Shown one piece after another: positions 1 to 5,693 of a stretch of DNA of 10,418 bases. A program made the translations under genes and the position numbers. Source of the DNA: JAEUMD01 sp964559355 (GTDB lineage: Bacteria; Pseudomonadota; Alphaproteobacteria; Rhizobiales; Hyphomicrobiaceae); assembly GCA_964559355.1 (NCBI GenBank), contig CAZLHQ010000116.1:1-10418 (forward strand), in the 5' to 3' direction. Under the pieces are notes generated by a model. It did not search any database, was not told the origin of the DNA, and saw only the letters and a list, made by a program, of their open reading frames with translations. Numbering within the stretch: the stretch's first letter is position 1; each line of letters begins with the position of its first letter.

Positions 1-467
<467 letters not shown>

Positions 468-535
468 CGGATCGTTCAGTCGTTCCACGCAAATTCGTCC
501 GAATTCTGCTAAACGAGCCCTTGAGGAGATTTGAC

Positions 536-742
536 ATGAATTTGACGATCGAAACCGAACAAGAGACGGACGCCCGTTGGATTGCCGAGGTGCCAGAGCT
601 ACCGGGCGTCCTCACCTATGGAGCGACATGTGAGGAGGCGATGGCTAAGGCTGAGGCGTTGGCACTTCGCGTGATGGCAGAGCGGCTAGAGCAGGGCGAA
701 GCACGGCCCATGCCTATCTCCATCATGGTCGCGGCTGAATGA
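536..742 (+). CDS. hicB: HicB-family antitoxin (type II toxin-antitoxin), short form
   Basis: A 68-residue protein matching the short HicB/UPF0150 type: an N-terminal beta strand (MNLTIETEQE), the characteristic core RWIAEVPELPGV, and a helix beginning with the G-ATCEEAMAKAEALAL pattern (partial RNase H-like fold). HicB proteins bind and neutralise the HicA mRNA interferase and usually repress their own operon; this short form has no separate DNA-binding domain visible at the C-terminus. I chose ATG 536 because GAGGAGA (523-529) sits about 7 bases upstream and the N-terminus then fits the family. A GTG at 464 that overlaps the uvrA stop would add 24 residues of atypical sequence. The stop overlaps the hicA start as ATGA (739-742), so the antitoxin comes first and the two are translationally coupled. 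The partner toxin is broken by a nonsense codon, so this antitoxin appears to be orphaned. The local base composition seems less GC-rich than in neighbouring genes, which fits an acquired cassette. Confidence 0.87.
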   Translation: MNLTIETEQETDARWIAEVPELPGVLTYGATCEEAMAKAEALALRVMAERLEQGEARPMPISIMVAAE

Positions 743-951
743 CTGCGTTTGGAGCAACAAAGGCGCGCCGCGTCCTTGCCGCATTATTGCGGATTGGCTG
801 GACGGTGAAGCGTTAGTCGGGCTCTCACAAGACGCTTTCACGCGAAGGCTGGCCCGATGTCGTGTTTGCCTTCCACGATGACGTAGAAATCGGTCCCAAT
901 ATGCTCACCCGAATTGCCAAGAGTACGGGGTTGCGGCCAGACGATTTGTGA
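739..951 (+). pseudogene. hicA: HicA-family toxin, disrupted by an in-frame amber codon
   Basis: Reading from the ATG that overlaps the hicB stop (739) to the TGA at 949-951 gives a continuous 70-codon HicA-like frame interrupted once, by TAG at 814-816 (codon 26). The flanking peptides are typical HicA: KARRVLAALLRIGWTVKR before the stop, then SGSHKTLSREGWPDVVFAFH and a C-terminal EIGPNMLTRIAKSTGL. In this family the position before SGSH is usually Gln (KRQSGSH), so a single C-to-T change of CAG to TAG explains the break. HicA is a small double-stranded-RNA-binding-like mRNA interferase whose catalytic His lies in the GSH motif (His30 here), after the stop. The product would therefore be an inactive 25-residue peptide. 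No frameshift or other damage is seen, so the inactivation looks recent. Alternatives are a sequencing error or amber readthrough. Confidence 0.85.
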
Positions 952-1049
952 GCGGACGGCCCCGAGGACGTGGCGGCGTGCAAGGAATGCTACACGGGCG
1001 GCATCTGAAGGAGCTGCTGGGTCTGCGAGCGAAGGGGGCGGCGGAGTGA
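952..1049 (+). pseudogene. uvrA: Decayed second copy of the uvrA 3' end
   Basis: This stretch aligns with the true uvrA 3' end at 297-392. The 14 bases cccgaggacgtggc are identical (961-974 and 306-319), and over about 87 bases I count roughly 70% identity with one gap. Translated with one missing base restored near 992, it reads PEDVAACKECYTG, then R/HLKELLG, then LRAKGAAE followed by TGA at 1047-1049. The real tail reads PEDVAACDRSYTGRYLKDLLG and RRAKGAAK. Most differences fall at third codon positions, so the two copies diverged while both were coding, rather than by a recent local copy. The homology begins directly after the hicA stop codon. It lacks the Ala/Lys tail of the intact gene and has no start, so it is not expressed as a protein. 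It most likely marks where hicBA, with or without a foreign uvrA end, entered the chromosome. Confidence 0.8.
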
Positions 1050-1150
1050 TCGCGATGCTTGATCCACGACATGAAGCCGAGGATCACAGCAGCGGGCGCT
1101 CCGAGATTTTCACCCAATACGCAAGTAGCAACGCCCCAATCCGGCGATAG

Positions 1151-1204
1151 GTGGCCGATGTGAATCGGCCGTGGCCGGGCTAAGCTGCTGGCGACACGAG
1201 CAGC
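1151..1204 (+). other. Two consecutive stem-loops upstream of the MaoC-like gene
   Basis: The first is a perfect 7-bp stem, GGCCGAT (1153-1159) with ATCGGCC (1164-1170), closed by GTGA, which is a GNRA-type tetraloop in RNA. Two further G-T pairs can extend it outward. The second pairs GCTGCT (1184-1189) with AGCAGC (1199-1204) around a 9-base loop. Neither is followed by a T run, so they are not standard intrinsic terminators. They end 23 bases before the ATG of the MaoC-like gene. They could end transcription from the uvrA/hicBA side or structure the leader of the next gene; I cannot tell which. Confidence 0.4.
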
Positions 1205-1227
1205 AATGCGGGAGCAACGATACAACC

Positions 1228-1710
1228 ATGTTCTCAGCCTCAGCCGCATCCCCCTCCACCAGCCCGCTCTTTTTCGAAGACCTCTTTGTCGGCCAGAGGT
1301 TCGTTACTGGCACGCGCACGATCACGGCCGAAGACATCAAGGCCTACTCGGCGGTGTATGACCCGCAGCCTTTCCACCTCGACGAAGAGGCGGCCAAGGC
1401 GACGTTATTTGGAGGGCTTGCCGCGAGTGGCTGGCACACGGCCGCGCTGACGATGCAGCTCGTGGTCGAGGCGCTGCCGCTCGCCGGCGGCGTCATCGGC
1501 GCGGGCGGCGAACTCCAATGGCCACGACCGACACGACCCGGCGATACGCTGCATGTCGTGGTGGAAGTTCTGGAGCTGACGCCATCGCGCTCACGTCCCG
1601 ACCGCGGCAGCGCCATCATGCGGAATACCACGCTGAACCAGAACGGAGAGGCCGTGCAAACTTTCACGGTGCGCGTCCCGCTTCTGCGTCGCGCCGCGGA
1701 CAAATCCTGA
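1228..1710 (+). CDS. MaoC-like hot-dog-fold hydratase/dehydratase
   Basis: A 160-residue single-domain protein of the MaoC / (R)-specific enoyl-CoA hydratase-like group. These enzymes add water to, or remove it from, acyl-CoA thioesters. Visible features are the N-terminal LFFEDLFVGQRF segment, which is typical of the family, the catalytic-type motif YDPQPFHLDEEAA with Asp45 and His50, the following G-GLAASGWHTAALTM helix, and the strand pattern GELQWPRPTRPGDTLHVVVEV. The true substrate cannot be read from the sequence. I chose ATG 1228 because the family starts about here and GGGAG (1210-1214) lies upstream, although its 13-base spacing is long. An in-frame ATG at 1171 would add 19 unconvincing residues and cut through the first stem-loop. 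The gene converges with the minus-strand small membrane protein gene. It has no obvious partner in the window. Confidence 0.85.
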   Translation: MFSASAASPSTSPLFFEDLFVGQRFVTGTRTITAEDIKAYSAVYDPQPFHLDEEAAKATLFGGLAASGWHTAALTMQLVVEALPLAGGVIGAGGELQWPRPTRPGDTLHVVVEVLELTPSRSRPDRGSAIMRNTTLNQNGEAVQTFTVRVPLLRRAADKS

Positions 1711-1794
1711 TTGCCGGAAAAAGACATCAGCGGCAGCCGTTTGTCGTGCAGGAGCAGGGCGCGGCGATCGCCACGATCATGCTGTGCCTTATGT

Positions 1795-2088
1795 TCAATC
1801 TCCCCCGCCGGCCCTACGCTGGCGCACCAGGTGCACGACCTCGCCGACGATCCAGACGAGTGCAGCGAGCGCGCCGAGCGGCAGCGTGACGAGCGCCAGC
1901 CAGCCCATCACGGCCATCGTATACAGCGCTTCACCGATGTCGCGACCGAACACGATGCAGGGATTGGCAAAGCCCTCGTGCAGCGTGCAGCCGTTACGGC
2001 TCGCGATCCACGCGGCGAGTGCTGCCGAAATCAACGGAGCGAGGCAGACGAGAACGACGATTGCAGCACCCAGGCGAAGTCGTTTCAC
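1795..2088 (-). CDS. Small two-helix membrane protein of unknown function
   Basis: A 97-residue inner-membrane protein. There is a hydrophobic segment at about residues 6-29 (LGAAIVVLVCLAPLISAALA), a polar loop with two cysteines (C34 and C44, NGCTLHEGFANPCIVFGRDIG), and a longer hydrophobic stretch at about 55-87. The tail is short and basic (RQRRAGGGD). The loop pattern, with Cys either side of HEGFANP and then GRDIGE-LYTM-V-GWL, resembles conserved hypothetical small membrane proteins of proteobacteria. I do not know a function for these. The start is a GTG at 2088 (its complement is CAC at 2086-2088), with GGAG at 2097-2100 on the minus strand, 8 bases upstream, supporting it. The two loop cysteines could form a disulfide if the loop faces the periplasm. 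It lies downstream of, and on the same strand as, the secreted protein gene at 2295-2621. Confidence 0.75.
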   Translation of the reverse strand: MKRLRLGAAIVVLVCLAPLISAALAAWIASRNGCTLHEGFANPCIVFGRDIGEALYTMAVMGWLALVTLPLGALAALVWIVGEVVHLVRQRRAGGGD

Positions 2089-2294
2089 AGCGTGAGCTCC
2101 AGATCGGCTTGCCGCGTGCGCCGCACATCACATGGCCGCCGCGGCACGACATACCTTTCTCGCAGGCACAGTCCGTTGCGGGCTCATGTTCGTGCACGCC
2201 CATGGCCAAGCGTTCACCGCCAAAAATGCTGAAGGCCGCGCCTTGGAACGACAGCATCGCCGGCCGTCAATCGAAACGCGGTTACAGTCTGGGA

Positions 2295-2621
2295 TCACTT
2301 TGCCAGACCGCACTCCTTCATGAACTGGAAGGTCTTGTCGACAATCTCGTCTTCCTCCTTGGCTGTCATCCCCGACTCGAAGTTCGCCACGTCGCCAGCC
2401 GATGCGGAGACCGACAGATAGGCGTAGGTCAACGCTTTGTCCTTGAATGCGGCGTCGATCTTGCCCGCCATGCACGCACACTTCGCCTTTGCCTCCGCAC
2501 CGTTGCTCTTCTCACATTGGGCGAGGTAGCTGGCGCGATCTGCGGCGCCGGCCGCGCCAGCAGTCTGAGTGGCGGCAGCGGCCAGCAGCACGGCGCCGAA
2601 GAGTTTGCGGGCTCGCAGCAT
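2295..2621 (-). CDS. Small secreted protein with four cysteines, unknown function
   Basis: A 108-residue protein with a Sec-type signal peptide: basic start MLRARK, a hydrophobic core FGAVLLAAAA, and a likely cleavage after Ala27 (AAGAA before D28). The mature part of about 80 residues has four cysteines (C36, C48, C50, C104) in a pattern QC...KCACMAGKI...KECG. This suggests two periplasmic disulfides and a small helical domain. Similar C-x-C small secreted proteins are common as unannotated genes in Hyphomicrobiales, but I cannot assign a function. The start is well supported by a strong ribosome binding site, AAGGAGAGTG, on the minus strand (complement at 2626-2635), ending a few bases before the ATG at 2621. 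The gene is transcribed divergently from moaC. Confidence 0.82.
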   Translation of the reverse strand: MLRARKLFGAVLLAAAATQTAGAAGAADRASYLAQCEKSNGAEAKAKCACMAGKIDAAFKDKALTYAYLSVSASAGDVANFESGMTAKEEDEIVDKTFQFMKECGLAK

Positions 2622-2709
2622 TGTTCACTCTCCTTGATGACGACGGCATTCTCAAAATTCTTACCAGCGCTTCATCCGTGCACCAGCGCGGCAGCGGCCA
2701 GCACCGCGC

Positions 2710-2715
2710 ACTATA
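2710..2715 (-). promoter_or_regulatory. Possible -10 element for the secreted-protein gene
   Basis: On the minus strand this reads TATAGT, a good -10 hexamer, 89 bases upstream of the ATG at 2621. No convincing -35 hexamer is seen at 16-18 bases, and there is no extended -10 TG. It is placed sensibly in the divergent gap but is weak evidence. Confidence 0.25.
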
Positions 2716-2843
2716 GCGGCAATTGCGCGGCAGTTGAGGCGCCTTCTCGTGTGATAAGCCCCGCGCGTAAACCTTGGCGACGCAAAGGACCGTGCGTTGC
2801 CTCCGCAGGATGCGCAAGTGACTGGCGCGGGCGTACGAGTGAT

Positions 2844-2852
2844 TGGTATACT
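2844..2852 (+). promoter_or_regulatory. Extended -10 promoter for moaC-moeA
   Basis: TGGTATACT matches the extended -10 form TGnTATAAT at all but one base. It lies 48 bases upstream of the moaC ATG, in the gap shared with the divergent secreted-protein gene. No clear -35 is present, as is usual for extended -10 promoters. No molybdate-sensing riboswitch (Moco/Tuco motif) was recognised in the leader. Confidence 0.45.
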
Positions 2853-2900
2853 CGCGCCGTTCGATCTGCCGCCCCTGAGCCGCCCACCACAAGAGTCCCG

Positions 2901-3419
2901 ATGCGAAAGCAAAAAGCCTCCCCGCCGCGCCTTTCTCACCTCAACGAGAAGGGCGAGGCCAACATGGTCGACGTGTCGCAAAAGGACGTTACACATCGCG
3001 TGGCGCGCGCGCAGGGCTTCGTTTCAATGGCGGCTGAAACGCTGGCGCTGATCGAGACGGGCACGGCAAAGAAAGGCGACGTGCTCGCCACCGCGCGGAT
3101 CGCCGGCATCATGGCCGCAAAGAAGACGTCGGACCTCATTCCGCTGTGTCATCCCCTGCCGATCACCAAGGCGACCGTGGATTTTGAGCGCAGCGACAGC
3201 CCACCCGGGTTGCATGTGATGGCGGAGGTGAAGGTCTCGGGTCAAACCGGCGTCGAGATGGAGGCGCTGACGGCGGTGTCGGTGGCGTGCCTCACCATCT
3301 ACGACATGCTCAAAGCGGTCGATAAAGCTATGGTCTTCGAAGCCATCCGGCTCATCGAGAAATCCGGCGGACGCTCGGGCACATGGCGGGCCGCGACACC
3401 AGACGGAGCAAAGACCTGA
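2901..3419 (+). CDS. moaC: Cyclic pyranopterin monophosphate synthase MoaC
   Basis: Catalyses the second half of the first step of molybdenum cofactor synthesis, turning the MoaA product 3',8-cyclo-7,8-dihydro-GTP into cyclic pyranopterin monophosphate in the cytoplasm. The 172-residue protein has all the family landmarks: LSHLNEKGEANMVDVS (11-26), GDVLATARIAGIMAAKKT (59-76), LIPLCHPL (79-86), GVEMEALTAVSVA (117-129) and IYDMLKAVDK (133-142). The last holds the catalytic Asp135 and Lys138, equivalent to Asp128 and Lys131 of the E. coli enzyme. The start at ATG 2901 gives the normal N-terminus, with AAGAG (2891-2895) just upstream. The frame is open much further upstream, but that part is not MoaC-like. 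moeA follows one base after the stop, so both genes form one unit. No moaA, moaB, moaD or moaE is in the window. Confidence 0.96.
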   Translation: MRKQKASPPRLSHLNEKGEANMVDVSQKDVTHRVARAQGFVSMAAETLALIETGTAKKGDVLATARIAGIMAAKKTSDLIPLCHPLPITKATVDFERSDSPPGLHVMAEVKVSGQTGVEMEALTAVSVACLTIYDMLKAVDKAMVFEAIRLIEKSGGRSGTWRAATPDGAKT

Positions 3420-3420
3420 G

Positions 3421-4629
3421 ATGGCGCTTCTGTCTGTCGAAGAAGCGTTGTCTCGGATCGTCGCGGGCGCGCAACCGATCGCAGCCGAGAACATTGCGCT
3501 TGCCGATGCCGCCGGCCGCGTGCTCGCCGACGATGTTGCCGCTCGGCTGACACAACCACCCTTCAATGCCTCGGCGATGGATGGCTATGCCGCACGCGCT
3601 GCCGATGTCGCGCGATTGCCAGCCACACTGCAGCTGATCGGCGAGTCCGCAGCCGGTCATGCCTTCATGGGCCCAATCGCAGCAGGCCAAACCGTGCGCA
3701 TTTTCACAGGTGCGCCGGTTCCCGAAGGCGCCGACGCCATCGTCATCCAGGAAAACACCAAGGCCGATGGCGAGGCGATCCACGTCGTCGAGGGCCTGCC
3801 AGATCCTGATCACATCCGTCCGCGCGGTGGCGATTTCCAAAGCGGCGTGGTGATGCTGCATGCCGGCACCCGCCTCAAGTCGCGCGATGTCCTGCTCGCG
3901 GCCGCGACGGGACACGATCGCCTGGCCGTGCGCCGGCGTCCGCGTGTGGCGATCCTGGCGACGGGCGATGAACTGGTGGCGCCGGGTGAGACGCCGCGCC
4001 CCGATCAGATCGTCTCGTCCAACCCATATGGCCTTGCGGCGATGCTGCGCGGCTACGGCGCCGAACCGGTGCTTCTGGGCATCGCTCGCGATACGCTGGC
4101 CAGTCTTTCCAGTCACATCGCAGCGGCCGAGAATGCCGACATCCTGCTGACCATCGGCGGGGCCTCGGTCGGCGATCACGATCTGGTGGTGCCGGCGCTC
4201 GAACAGGCCGGCATGACGCTCGACTTCTGGAAAATCGCGATGCGACCCGGCAAGCCGATGATCTTCGGCCGCCGTGGCGCGCAGTATGTGCTGGGACTGC
4301 CGGGCAACCCGGTGTCGTCGATGATCTGCACGCGCGTGTTCGTGGTGCCGCTGATCGCCGCGCTGCTGGGACGCGATCCTGCCGAGGCTCGCACGATGCA
4401 CAGCGCCACCCTCGCCGCACCGCTGGAGAAGAACGGCCCGCGCACCCACTACATGCGTGCCTGTTTCATCAATAAAGGCCCCGGCCACCGCCGCGTGCAC
4501 GCGATCACCAATCAGGATAGCTCGCTGATCTCTCCGCTGGCCGCCGCCGATTGCCTGATCGTGCGCGCACCCCATGCCGCGGCATGCGATGCGGGCCAGC
4601 GCGTCGAGATCCTGCCACTCGATTTCTAG
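3421..4629 (+). CDS. moeA: Molybdopterin molybdenumtransferase MoeA
   Basis: Inserts molybdate into adenylylated molybdopterin, the final common step of molybdenum cofactor synthesis. The 402 residues are the usual length and show the domains in order. The N-terminal linker region carries PPFNASAMDGYA (46-57, with the conserved Asp54). The MoCF-binding domain carries ATGDEL (180-185), TIGGASVGDHD (244-254), MRPGKPM (274-280) and GLPGNPVSS (292-300). A C-terminal beta domain follows from about residue 330. The start ATG is one base after the moaC TGA, and only a distant GGAG (3405-3408, 12 bases away) precedes it, so translation is probably coupled to moaC. The next gene, lexA, has its own promoter 29 bases after the moeA stop. 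Confidence 0.97.
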   Translation: MALLSVEEALSRIVAGAQPIAAENIALADAAGRVLADDVAARLTQPPFNASAMDGYAARAADVARLPATLQLIGESAAGHAFMGPIAAGQTVRIFTGAPVPEGADAIVIQENTKADGEAIHVVEGLPDPDHIRPRGGDFQSGVVMLHAGTRLKSRDVLLAAATGHDRLAVRRRPRVAILATGDELVAPGETPRPDQIVSSNPYGLAAMLRGYGAEPVLLGIARDTLASLSSHIAAAENADILLTIGGASVGDHDLVVPALEQAGMTLDFWKIAMRPGKPMIFGRRGAQYVLGLPGNPVSSMICTRVFVVPLIAALLGRDPAEARTMHSATLAAPLEKNGPRTHYMRACFINKGPGHRRVHAITNQDSSLISPLAAADCLIVRAPHAAACDAGQRVEILPLDF

Positions 4630-4657
4630 TTGCCCAGATGATGTGCTTTTGAGGCCC

Positions 4658-4686
4658 TTGCGGAACAGCACGGGAACGGCTAGTGT
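4658..4686 (+). promoter_or_regulatory. lexA promoter (-35 TTGCGG, 17-bp spacer, -10 TAGTGT)
   Basis: TTGCGG (4658-4663) and TAGTGT (4681-4686) are separated by exactly 17 bases. They flank a perfect LexA box, which strengthens an otherwise moderate match. Transcription would start near 4692-4694, giving lexA a leader of about 200 bases. The element begins 29 bases after the moeA stop, so lexA is probably a separate SOS-controlled unit, with possible read-through from moeA. Confidence 0.6.
4663..4677 (+). promoter_or_regulatory. LexA operator (alphaproteobacterial SOS box), perfect match
   Basis: GAAC-AGCACGG-GAAC is an exact GAAC-N7-GAAC, the reverse complement of the alphaproteobacterial LexA box GTTC-N7-GTTC. 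I scanned the window by eye for this pattern on both strands and found this as the only perfect copy. It occupies the spacer of the lexA promoter, where bound LexA would block RNA polymerase. That fits negative autoregulation of lexA and induction after DNA damage. Confidence 0.82.
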
Positions 4687-4688
4687 AC

Positions 4689-4703
4689 GTTCATGATTTG
4701 TCC
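4689..4703 (+). promoter_or_regulatory. Possible second, imperfect LexA box
   Basis: GTTC-ATGATTT-GTCC has one mismatch to GTTC-N7-GTTC, on the opposite strand from the perfect box. It sits over the predicted transcription start. One-mismatch matches are expected several times by chance in 10 kb, so only its position supports it. Confidence 0.3.
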
Positions 4704-4848
4704 TGACTTGCATGCGCTGAGTACGGCGCAACGGATCGGCCACCTCAGGCGGGTTCGTCGCCGTGAGCTGACCGGGGCTGCATTCGAGTAACGAGTGCCT
4801 GCGAGTGAAGAGTACAGGTCCGCTGGGGCCGGCCCTCGGTACGGGAGC

Positions 4849-4878
4849 GGCTGGCATTTCAAGGGCTGGCATTTCAAG
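4849..4878 (+). repeat. Exact 15-bp tandem duplication in the lexA leader
   Basis: GGCTGGCATTTCAAG occurs twice back to back (4849-4863 and 4864-4878) with no mismatch. The second copy ends 5 bases before the lexA ribosome binding site GGGAGG (4883-4888). A duplication this perfect looks recent, such as a slippage event. It lengthens the untranslated leader without touching the promoter, operator or ribosome binding site. Confidence 0.85.
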
Positions 4879-4892
4879 AAACGGGAGGCGTG

Positions 4893-5597
4893 ATGCTCAC
4901 GCAAAAACAGAAAGAACTCTTGCTCTTCATCCATGAGCGCATGCAGGCCGATGGCGTGCCGCCCTCCTTCGACGAGATGAAAGACGCCCTCGATCTCAAA
5001 TCAAAGTCGGGCATCCATCGGTTGATCACGGCCTTGGTCGAACGTGGTTTCATCCGTCGGCTGCCGCACCGGGCGCGCGCCATCGAAGTGATAAAGCTGC
5101 CCGAGGGCAGTGATGCGGCACCGAAGAAAGCCGGCTTCCAGCCAAGCGTCATCGAAGGTAGCGGGCGCAAGCCGGCCGAGCTCTATGCGCCACCATCGGT
5201 CGCCATCGACAGCCGCACGGTTTCGGTTCCGGTGATGGGACGGATTGCAGCCGGCACGCCGATCAGTGCCATCCAGAACCATACCCACGACATCGCCTGC
5301 CCACCCGATCTGCTGACCAACGGGGTGCATTTCGCGCTCGAAGTCAAAGGCGATTCGATGATCGAAGCCGGCATTCACGACGGCGACACGGTCATCATCC
5401 GCCGCTGCGACTCGGCCGAAAATGGCGACATCGTCGTTGCTTTGGTCGAAAAAGAGGAAGCGACACTGAAGCGGCTGCGCAAGAAGGGCACGACGATCGC
5501 CCTCGAAGCCGCAAACCCCGAGTTCAAGACGCGCATCTTCGGTCCCGATCAGGTCGATATCCAAGGCCGTCTGGTGGGATTGATCCGTCGCTATTGA
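4893..5597 (+). CDS. lexA: LexA, SOS response repressor and self-cleaving protease
   Basis: Transcriptional repressor of the DNA damage regulon; activated RecA triggers its self-cleavage. The 234 residues are typical of alphaproteobacterial LexA, which has a longer linker than the E. coli protein. The N-terminal winged helix spans about residues 1-65 (LTQKQKELLLFIHERM, then GVPPSFDEMKDAL and SGIHRLITALVERGFI). A linker follows, and then the peptidase S24 domain. Catalytic residues are in place: the cleavage pair Ala120-Gly121 in GRIAAGTP, Ser155 in KGDSMIEAG and Lys193 in EATLKRL. ATG 4893 is preferred over the adjoining GTG at 4890 because it gives the standard MLTQKQ start; GGGAGG at 4883-4888 is the ribosome binding site. 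A perfect LexA box in its promoter predicts autoregulation. It converges with comEC. Confidence 0.97.
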   Translation: MLTQKQKELLLFIHERMQADGVPPSFDEMKDALDLKSKSGIHRLITALVERGFIRRLPHRARAIEVIKLPEGSDAAPKKAGFQPSVIEGSGRKPAELYAPPSVAIDSRTVSVPVMGRIAAGTPISAIQNHTHDIACPPDLLTNGVHFALEVKGDSMIEAGIHDGDTVIIRRCDSAENGDIVVALVEKEEATLKRLRKKGTTIALEAANPEFKTRIFGPDQVDIQGRLVGLIRRY

Positions 5598-5622
5598 TCG
5601 GTGGCGCTCAATCTGCCCGTGT

Positions 5623-5654
5623 AGCGCTCTGCGGAACTTCCCACGCAGTGCGCT
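5623..5654. terminator. Imperfect hairpin between convergent lexA and comEC
   Basis: AGCGCTCTGCG (5623-5633) pairs with CGCAGTGCGCT (5644-5654), an 11-bp stem with one internal mismatch and a 10-base loop. It is GC-rich and lies in the short gap between the two convergent stop codons, where a bidirectional terminator is expected. Neither side has a T run, so it would be an atypical or Rho-assisted terminator. Confidence 0.4.
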
Positions 5655-5693
5655 GCAAGCCTGTTGCGATGTGAGCATCGGTGAGTTGGCATG

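Noticed and set aside
482..496. GTTC-N7-ATTC, a one-mismatch LexA-like box upstream of hicB
   Set aside because: One-mismatch matches are expected several times by chance in 10 kb, and no promoter hexamers flank it.
739..816. The 25-codon frame at the start of hicA as a functional short peptide
   Set aside because: It contains only the first helix of HicA and lacks the catalytic GSH motif. The intact homologous frame downstream shows it is a truncated toxin.
905..1249. Minus-strand frame opposite the uvrA remnant with a hydrophobic stretch (GAPAAVILGFMSWIKHRD)
   Set aside because: The segment near 1060-1140 looks faintly like a membrane protein piece, but both ends read as shadow sequence and no start or ribosome binding site fits. 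It could be a relic, but I cannot support it as a gene.
2019..2900. Upstream in-frame extension of moaC by nearly 300 codons
   Set aside because: MoaC homology begins at residue 10 or so from ATG 2901. The extension runs through the opposite-strand gene at 2295-2621 and contains the moaC promoter.
3352..4872. Long open frame of 506 codons on the minus strand across moeA
   Set aside because: It lies antisense to the clearly real moeA, reads as His/Arg/Gln-rich sequence with no recognisable domain, and is a typical shadow frame of a high-GC gene.
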